Shown piece by piece: positions 55,956 to 64,000 of a stretch of DNA of 64,000 bases. The position numbers and the translations under genes were made by a program. The stretch covers positions 123,214 to 187,213 of the forward strand of contig NW_005434583.1 in the NCBI RefSeq assembly GCF_000315625.1. The letters run 5' to 3'. This DNA comes from Guillardia theta CCMP2712. Taxonomy: Eukaryota; Cryptophyceae; Pyrenomonadales; Geminigeraceae. The notes beneath the pieces are model-generated. The model was given only the letters and a program-made list of their open reading frames with translations, had not been told where the DNA came from and did not search any database. Each line of letters starts with the position of its first letter. Within the stretch, counting starts at the first letter, position 1.

Positions 55956-57851
55956 ATGACTGTAGTGGAAGGAAGGACGGAAGGGAAGGGGAGGAGACAA
56001 GCGTGTCTCCTCCTCCTCCTCGCACCTGCTCTCCTAGCTCTAATTGTTCTGTCCCAATCCCGCTCTCTCCCCTCGCCTTCTCTGCTTGACTCGTCGGAAG
56101 ACAAGACTGCCGATGATGCTGCCCCCGAAGCAGCGTCGGTGAGCGACGACAGCCAGGAACATGGCGCGAAGAGGAGAACTATCGTCACAGTCATCAACCA
56201 GCCCGTTCCTCCTGTGGCTGCTGAGCTTCAACATGTCCAGGCAATCCTGAAGAAGCTCAAAACCAAGATCTCCTCCTTCCAGAAGAACGAAGAGGAGGTC
56301 GGTAAGGGGCTGAAGCAATCCATAGAGCGACAGAAGCTGCAGGTACAGGGTTATTGACCTCATGCTCTTGAGTTGAAGGAAGTGGCAGGTTCATGCTCTC
56401 AAGGACGATTCTTATCGCGTCGACAAGCTTCGCCGATCCGTGTCCAAGTTTCTGAACTCACCTGGCCCCTTGGGCCAGAGGGGATCTCCGGGCAGGGAAG
56501 GAAGGTTTGGTTCTCCAGGGCCACCAGGCCCCATGGGCCCCATGGGCTTCCGCGGACAAGATGGTGAGCGAGTCTGCAAGTCATCGATGTCTGTGTGATC
56601 GCATGGGATGGCCTGTCGGTCAACTGTCGCTCTCCCTCGGCGATTTTTGGTCAGCCTCTCACCGCTTGCTCCTCCAGGTCTGCCTGGAAGGTTTGGTCCC
56701 CGTGGTTCTCAAGGTAGCACTGGCATGAGCGGAGAGGTCGGCGTTCCTGGCGCGCAAGGGCCACCCGGACGGTAGTTGAGGATGCGACTGACACGTGTGA
56801 ACTCTGAAAGTTGTCCGAAGGGATGGTGCGCCGGGTGTGCCGGGCATTTCTGGACGCAATGGAGAGACTGGGCTGCGAGGACGGAAGGTACATCGCTGCC
56901 TCCTGTCGCTCTGCTTCATCCCTGCTGACTGGCGAGGAGGGAGCAAGCGGGGACGAGGGACCCAGGGGGATGCAAGGAAGGTCGGTAACCGGCCCCATCG
57001 GCCCTCCAGGTAGACTCGCAACTGTTCGACCCAGCGCCCGGTCTCACTGAACGCTGCTCCTCCTCGCTGGCTGCAGGACCCATGGGCCCCATGGGGTACC
57101 AAGGCTTCCCCGGTGCTCCCGGACGTCACGGGATCGCTGGCAAGGAGGGCCATGTAGGCTTGCCAGGAGCTTCGGGAATCCCGGGCCCACGGGGGAACAA
57201 CGGCGTTCCGGGCATTGCGGGTACTAGCTGACAATCTGTGCTGATTTGCCTCACGACATTCCAGGACGTCCCGGGCCCCCGGGTGCCCCAGGAGTGTCCG
57301 GACAAGACGGGCAGGTGGGATCGCCGGGACCTCCTGGTCAGACGGGTCAGTACAAGCTTGCTGTGCTTGCACTCTTGCTCATGGCCCTGTCTCTTGTGCA
57401 GGAGTTGCTGGAGCTGTTGGGCCCCAGGTGAGATGGAGGAGGAAGTAACGGGCCATGTGAGGAGCTGATGATCATGCCAGGGCAATGTTGGGATCGCTGG
57501 TTCTACCGGAGTTCAGGGGACGTCAGGAGGTGCCGGCGCGAGCGGAACTCCAGGTCCCCCCCCCTCCCCCTTTCCGTCATCCAGTCTCATCGCTCCTCTT
57601 CACAGGCACTCCTGGAACTGCAGGAGCCTTCGGTGTGGTGGGCACGTCCGGCGCTTCGGGTAAGTTCTGACCTCGCTGTGCCGGCGACGTGGCCCTGACA
57701 ACCTTGGGCAGGAGCACAAGGGCCTCCGGGACCTGTCGGAACTATCGGGCACGACGGAGGTCACGGGGCTCAGGGAGCGCCAGGGATGGTGGGAGCTCGT
57801 GGACACTGGTCGGACTTCTGGCGAGCCAGGGCGCTGGTTCCTTACAAGTGA
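55956..57851 (+). CDS. Membrane-anchored collagen-like protein
   Basis: At least eleven short exons. The first (55956-56343) has a short basic N terminus then a hydrophobic segment ([20 protein letters not shown]), fitting a type II anchor or signal peptide. A stalk with coiled-coil character follows ([20 protein letters not shown]). From about 56388 the exons encode Gly-X-Y triplets: [128 protein letters not shown] and [16 protein letters not shown]. The protein ends [14 protein letters not shown] with a stop at 57849-57851. Many exons start inside a Gly codon (G|GN). Collagen-like domains form triple helices; the role here is probably extracellular. The stop converges with the PCGF gene 88 bp away. 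Confidence 0.82.
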
Positions 57852-57938
57852 TGAGGGGGTTTCTAAACTAGTTTTACGTGTAGAAAGGCATAGAAATACT
57901 GAAACAGGGGGGGAGAGGGAGCGGAGCTTGCCCCAGCC

Positions 57939-59025
57939 TCAAGTTTTGAGCAGATATGTGAGCTCAAGATCGCTGGTACTGTTCCAGCAGTCGCTCCACA
58001 CGGTCTTGAGGGAGAGATCGTTCTTAAGCGGAGCCCCACGGCAGAGAATCTCGATCTGTAACCAGGGAGTTAGTGCGGTGCCTGATTAAGGTCAAGGAGA
58101 AGAGAGGGAGATGAAGAGAAGGAAAAGATGGGAACGAGAGGAACTTACATCTACTGCTGCAACCTCGTAGTTGTGATCTTGTTTCAGCTTGCTGCAGAGA
58201 TAATTTTTGTACTGTTTGACTGTGGCCTCCACAGACGACCTGAAAGCAGGTTAGCGACTTAAAAGTTTGTGTGAGTTAGATAAGACCGCAAGTAGGGCTT
58301 CAGCAGCTTTGGCAAGGGCTTGGTGCTTTCCTCCTGTGGAAACAAGGATAGACACAACTTCTTGTTTCCTCCCTCAGAGTTCTTCTGCGTCTGCTGCATT
58401 TTCTTCTTCATGGCCACTTTGCTTGCCACTTTCCTCCTCTTGGCCTCTTTGAAAGACATTTTCAGCTTCACAGCATCAGCATGCACGAGGATATATGACC
58501 GGACTCAGCTGAAGTTTCTTCTCGTGCCTTGGTGCCTGCCTCTGCTTCTCTCTGAATGCTCTTCTCGCCCACTGCAGGCTAACTCAGACCTGACATGGAA
58601 ACAAGGGAGCGCAATCCTTACCACTCTCCTCCTTCGCAAAATGAGGGAAAACTTTGTCTACAATGTTCTGCATGGCGCGATCGGTCCTGTCATGATCAAG
58701 GATCACGAGAAGGCGCCTCCTGCTATGAGTGAAAACTGTGCTGCTCTTCTTTCTCACCTCACTTTCTCATGAGGAGCTGGACCCAAGTCCTTCTCACAAG
58801 TCGGACAAGTGAGGTACTCAGAAAAATGCTGCATGATGCAAGGCTTGCAAACTGCATGACAATGTCAGGAAAGATCCTTAAAGTGATCAAAATGCTTACA
58901 GGTATGCAAGCACTCTGTCACTGTCATCGCATCTCTCAAGTACCCCATGCCTGTTTGAAAAGTCATCTTGCGACAAACCTCTGTCTTCAAAGCATACATA
59001 AGGAGCATATCAGATGCTCGTTCAT
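57939..59025 (-). CDS. Polycomb group RING finger (PCGF/BMI1-like) protein, RING plus RAWUL
   Basis: Multi-exon gene. A RING finger spans the first exons: NEHLICSLC, MGYLRDAMTVTECLHT, FCKPCIMQHFSEYLTCPTCE. The spacing and the phrase DAMTVTECLHTFC match PCGF-type RINGs. A linker (LLVILDHDRTDRAMQNIVDK, then VFPHFAKEE) corresponds to the conserved PCGF segment after the RING. The later exons form a RAWUL domain: LPKLLKPYLR, SVEATVKQYKNYLCSKLKQD, and IEILCRGAPLKNDLSLKTVW to a stop at 57939-57941. PCGF proteins pair with RING1 E3 ligases in PRC1 to ubiquitinate histone H2A. The first Met here (59025) is in frame with upstream VLEGSDVVFPTRI, so a further 5' exon is likely. The basic open frame at 59084-59428 might be part of it, but I cannot join it. 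Confidence 0.82.
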
Positions 59026-59586
59026 GATACGCGTTGGGAATACAACATCGCTGCCCTCCAGCACTGCTGTGCCTGTGGCAAATTTAACGCATTAATGGAG
59101 ATGATTTTTGCACACTTAAAACTTTTCTATCTGATACGCCAATAGCCTCGTCCTGGCTGACATGGCTAAGTAAGCTACAATGTCCAAATTTTCTCTTGTC
59201 CAGTATCTCGGAAGGACTGTAATTGACAGGGTAACCTTTCCACAAGGCTTTTACCGCAAATTTGTCTTGTCCATGCCTGCTGCCTATCTCACCATGCCTC
59301 TGTCCTTTCATGCCCTGTCCTGTCCTCTCATCCTTCAGGCATCTTTCTCTTTTCTTCTCTTCTCTTCTCATCCTCTCCTTCCATTTCTCCTCCTTCCCGT
59401 CACCTGGATCTGTCGGCTGGTCCGGCATAGTTGAGTTCGTGGAGCGGGGTGATTTTAACCCACCCCTACCTATCTACACTTCTGAATCCAAACAAGGGGG
59501 TGGGATATATCGATGAGGCGGACCCACGACTTGATTGTGATGGTCTGGATCCCACATTTTTTACTGCCAATCCTCCTGCTCCTCCT

Positions 59587-59631
<45 letters not shown>

Positions 59632-59649
59632 GCTCCTGCTCCTGCTCCT

Positions 59650-59694
<45 letters not shown>

Positions 59695-59701
59695 GCTCCT
59701 G

Positions 59702-59738
<37 letters not shown>

Positions 59739-61313
59739 GCCTCAGCCTCCTCCTCCTCCTCCTCCTCCTCCTCCTCCTCCTGTTCCTGTATGGATTCCTC
59801 AAGTACGAGTGATATGGCATCAAGTGTATACAAGTTGGGATGGCACAACTGTTTGGAGTTTAAGATACCCCACCACCAACAAAGATGCAAGTTTGACTTC
59901 TTTGTGAAATCAAAGTGTTGAAGCAAAAGTACTAGACATCCGCTTCATGCGTTGGCTGGAACCAATTTCTGAGCTTTCATTAAATGAATTCTTATCATGT
60001 AGTTATCTACAAACATTCCTACATCCATCCCCATCATTCCCAAGCCCCATTCGAATGACAAAATATCAAACTATACCAACGACGGCATCCCTTGTATGCG
60101 ACGGTGAACTTGAATGTGACAAAGATGCTCATTCTCATGAAGTATCCTTGATTGGGCTGTTCGTTCTGTGAGCCCGTTCCTCCATCTGAAAAATGACACG
60201 AAAAACAACAGTGTTGTTACAATTCTGATCACTTGAATTCTCGAGAAGAGAGAACATCATAGAGCAACAATTCTCTCTAGAAAAAGAGCTGGAAGCAATT
60301 CACGCGGACTCATGTGACATTGACTCTCGCGATCGACGAACTTCCCCGATTCAAAAGCAAATCAAAAAGAAAAGTAAAGCCGACAAAGAATGCTCATTCT
60401 TGTTGTTTTGTCTGCACTTCTCTTGGATTGAAGAGGGTGCATATCCATGATTTGATGGCATGGACGACAAGATCTGTGGCGCCTGCATTGACGAACGGCA
60501 TCGCGTGCGAAGCGGGTCCTGGACGCAAAGCCATGGTATTCAGGGACAGAGACCCAATCGCTCTACCCCTACCCCTGGATGCACTAGGGGGGGTAGCGGT
60601 GAATTCGGCATTTACCCTGAAGCAGCTAGGGGTGGACGGAAGCATTTAGGGGGTGGTATAAATGAAGGGGTAGCAAAATCTTGAGAATGAATCGAGGTGG
60701 GTTCACTCTAATGTAGTCACAGGACTTTGCAGGGGTGGTTCAAAAAGTCATTGGGAATGTTGCTAGGGGTAGGTGTTAATCGTATCTAAAAGGATGACGT
60801 TTCACAAGTCTCCTAAGGGGGTAGGGGTTACTACCCTACCCCAGGGTTCAGCTCTTGTACCCTGTTGAAATAGTCGGTAGGCAAAACGTGACCGGTGGGA
60901 CAGCGAACTGTTTCGGCCTCAACTGTAATTCATCGTTTTTCGGCAGGGCAGATATTTCACCAAAATTTGACAAAATAACAACTAATTATTTTTGAAATTT
61001 AAAATCTAATATGATAAATTACAGTAATTATGTTCAAAGATTTAATAGTACGGGCCCAGTACAAAATCTGATTGTGCCAACTCCGTCTCTTTGACAACCC
61101 ACCCCCCCTCCCCCTCGGAAAAAAAAAGAATATCTACCCCTGCGCCCTTCCCGTTATTGGTGGGGGGGCCGCCTCCTGGGCCCGCCTCATGTACCGCAAA
61201 AGTCCCGATGGCTGTGCGGGGACGAGGGTAACAAGTGCCATGAGGGGGATGAGGTGGGTACGAGGGGGATGAGGTGGGTACTTGGGGGATGAGGGCTCAC
61301 TGACTGGGAAGGA
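59026..61313. other. Spacer with CTCCTG repeat and low-complexity sequence
   Basis: May contain the PCGF 5' exon. It includes a long CTCCTG tract (listed separately), AT-richer sequence at 59930-60400 and 60950-61070, and G/C-rich CTACCCC-type runs at 60545-60860 and 61080-61290. Frames at 59431 and 60314 lack recognisable domains, so I do not call them. Confidence 0.5.
59571..59785. repeat. (CTCCTG)n / (CTC)n repeat
   Basis: Mostly CTCCTG hexamers with CTC-only stretches at both ends. It is open in several frames on both strands (Ala-Pro, poly-Leu, Glu-Gln), as expected for a hexamer repeat. Confidence 0.92.
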
Positions 61314-63176
<1,863 letters not shown>

Positions 63177-63521
63177 CTCCAGAGCAGTTGCTTGACCGCT
63201 CGTCGTCCCTATCGCGGTAGAAGTTGTCAGTTAGCAGCACGCAGCAGCAGCACGCAGGCATGTACCCTGTGATGGACGAAGGAGTTATGTCTTCTCCTGC
63301 CATGTTGTTCACTTCTCCTGCCATAATATTCAGGAGAATCCAAGAGAGTTGTCATGAGCACATACCGATGTCCAGTTTCCTCTCTGATAACAGGGAGATG
63401 CCAGGTAGGAGAGAGGAGAGGAGAGTAGAGAGGACGAGAGAACGTTAGATGAAACGATATCAACAAGTCGACGATCACCCGACGACTGCCTCAGCCACAA
63501 CCGAACTTCCTGCTCACATCG

Positions 63522-64000
63522 TTACCTCCTCCTCTCCACCTTCATGCTGTCTACCTCTCGTCTCTTGGAGCAGTGGTCATCTTCTTCCTCGGACAGTGGG
63601 GAGCTACTCCTCTCCGAGTTGCGACGCTCGAAGGAGTCTTGTTCTACACAGCAATGTGATGTCACGAGACCATCGGGGCAAGTGAGCGAGACGCGGAAAC
63701 TTGAGAGTTGAAAGAAGCAGAGGAAAGGAGGCGATGAAGAGGAGGAGGTGGAGAGCGATAGGAGGTGGGAAAGGGAAGGACCTTTGCGTGCTCTTGCATT
63801 TTCCATCGCCTCTCTGATCGCAGCAATCCACATGTCTCGTTCCGTGGGACTCCCCTTGCTGTGCTTCGATCGACATCGGAAGGTATAGGCGCAGCGAGAA
63901 GCTTTCGGTTTCTGATGGCTCGAAATCTGCCAAGAGCTCAACGACGCAGCACAGATGCCTCTCGCCTCACCTTTGACCCGTTCGATCGTTCCGCCTTCCC
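63522..64000 (-). CDS. PH-domain-like protein, C-terminal end (5' partial)
   Basis: Runs off the right edge. The exon at about 63780-64000 encodes the last strands and C-terminal helix of what looks like a pleckstrin homology domain (YTFRCRSKHSKGSPTERDMW, then IAAIREAMENARAR); the Trp in the helix is the hallmark PH position. A downstream exon ends with an acidic and Ser-rich tail (QDSFERRNSERSSSPLSEEE) and a TAA at 63522-63524. PH domains bind phosphoinositides or protein partners at membranes. The splice between the exons is not fixed. The rest of the protein is outside the window, so its overall function is unknown. Confidence 0.55.
   Translation of the reverse strand, partial: EGGTIERVKGEARGICAASLSSWQISSHQKPKASRCAYTFRCRSKHSKGSPTERDMWIAAIREAMENARARKGPSLSHLLSLSTSSSSSPPFLCFFQLSSFRVSLTCPDGLVTSHCCVEQDSFERRNSERSSSPLSEEEDDHCSKRREVDSMKVERRR

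Noticed and set aside
59084-59428. Basic 114-aa frame upstream of the PCGF gene
   Set aside because: It could be a 5' exon, but no splice to the RING exon could be shown, so it is mentioned only as a possibility.
59431-59907. Ala-Pro/poly-Pro protein frame
   Set aside because: It is made almost entirely of the CTCCTG repeat with no flanking domain.
60314-60649. 111-codon frame
   Set aside because: No recognisable features; its second half runs through C-rich spacer sequence.

Overview
This is eukaryotic nuclear DNA. Most genes are split by very short GT-AG introns (about 31-60 bp, one of 288 bp), the products are typical eukaryotic ones, and there is no operon structure. The gene mix suggests a free-living flagellate protist: mitochondrial ISCA and SCO1, polycystin channels, a giant IPT/TIG-type surface protein, a Polycomb RING protein and 3'-end processing factors. 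A cryptophyte such as Guillardia is my best guess, but this is inference and nothing here proves it. Spacers are full of C- or G-rich runs such as CTACCCC and of simple repeats.

Layout. 79-1815 (+): TPR, membrane segment and cyclophilin, cut at its 5' end by the window edge. 3024-4084 (+): ISCA-type Fe-S assembly protein. 4270-5748 (-): SCO1-like copper protein. 5857-6839 (+): HINT3-like HIT protein. 7133-13080 (-): polycystin channel copy A (8 exons, 1,863 aa). 13932-14618 (+): weak hypothetical gene. 14883-15554 (-): small basic membrane-anchored protein. 16321-17315 (-): ubiquitin fused to an HMG box (187 aa). 18887-35126 (-): giant secreted protein (3 exons, 5,382 aa) with a homogenised 267-bp repeat array. 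36402-39988 (+): poly(A) polymerase fused to CLP1. 40256-41070 (+): truncated third polycystin copy, inverted relative to 41580-47761 (-), polycystin copy B (8 exons, 1,941 aa). 50281-52561 (+): chitobiase-like, IQ and WW protein, converging on 52572-55411 (-), an ankyrin and mut-7-like exonuclease protein. 55956-57851 (+): membrane-anchored collagen-like protein. 57939-59025 (-): PCGF-type RING-RAWUL protein. 61314-63176 (+): secreted Cys-rich protein. 63522-64000 (-): C-terminal end of a PH-domain protein.

For five genes (ISCA, the ubiquitin-HMG fusion, both polycystins and the giant gene) I set every exon boundary by hand. The summed exon lengths are multiples of three with no internal stop, which supports those models. 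The strongest candidates for something undescribed are two fusions. One joins poly(A) polymerase and CLP1 in a single uninterrupted 2.5-kb exon. The other joins ubiquitin to an HMG-box chromatin protein. Next are the polycystin paralogues, which look near-identical except for one diverged ectodomain block, with a nearby fragment carrying a 14-bp micro-inversion.

No tRNA, rRNA, CRISPR, insertion sequence or bacterial-style operon was seen. Promoters and terminators could not be assigned from sequence alone.
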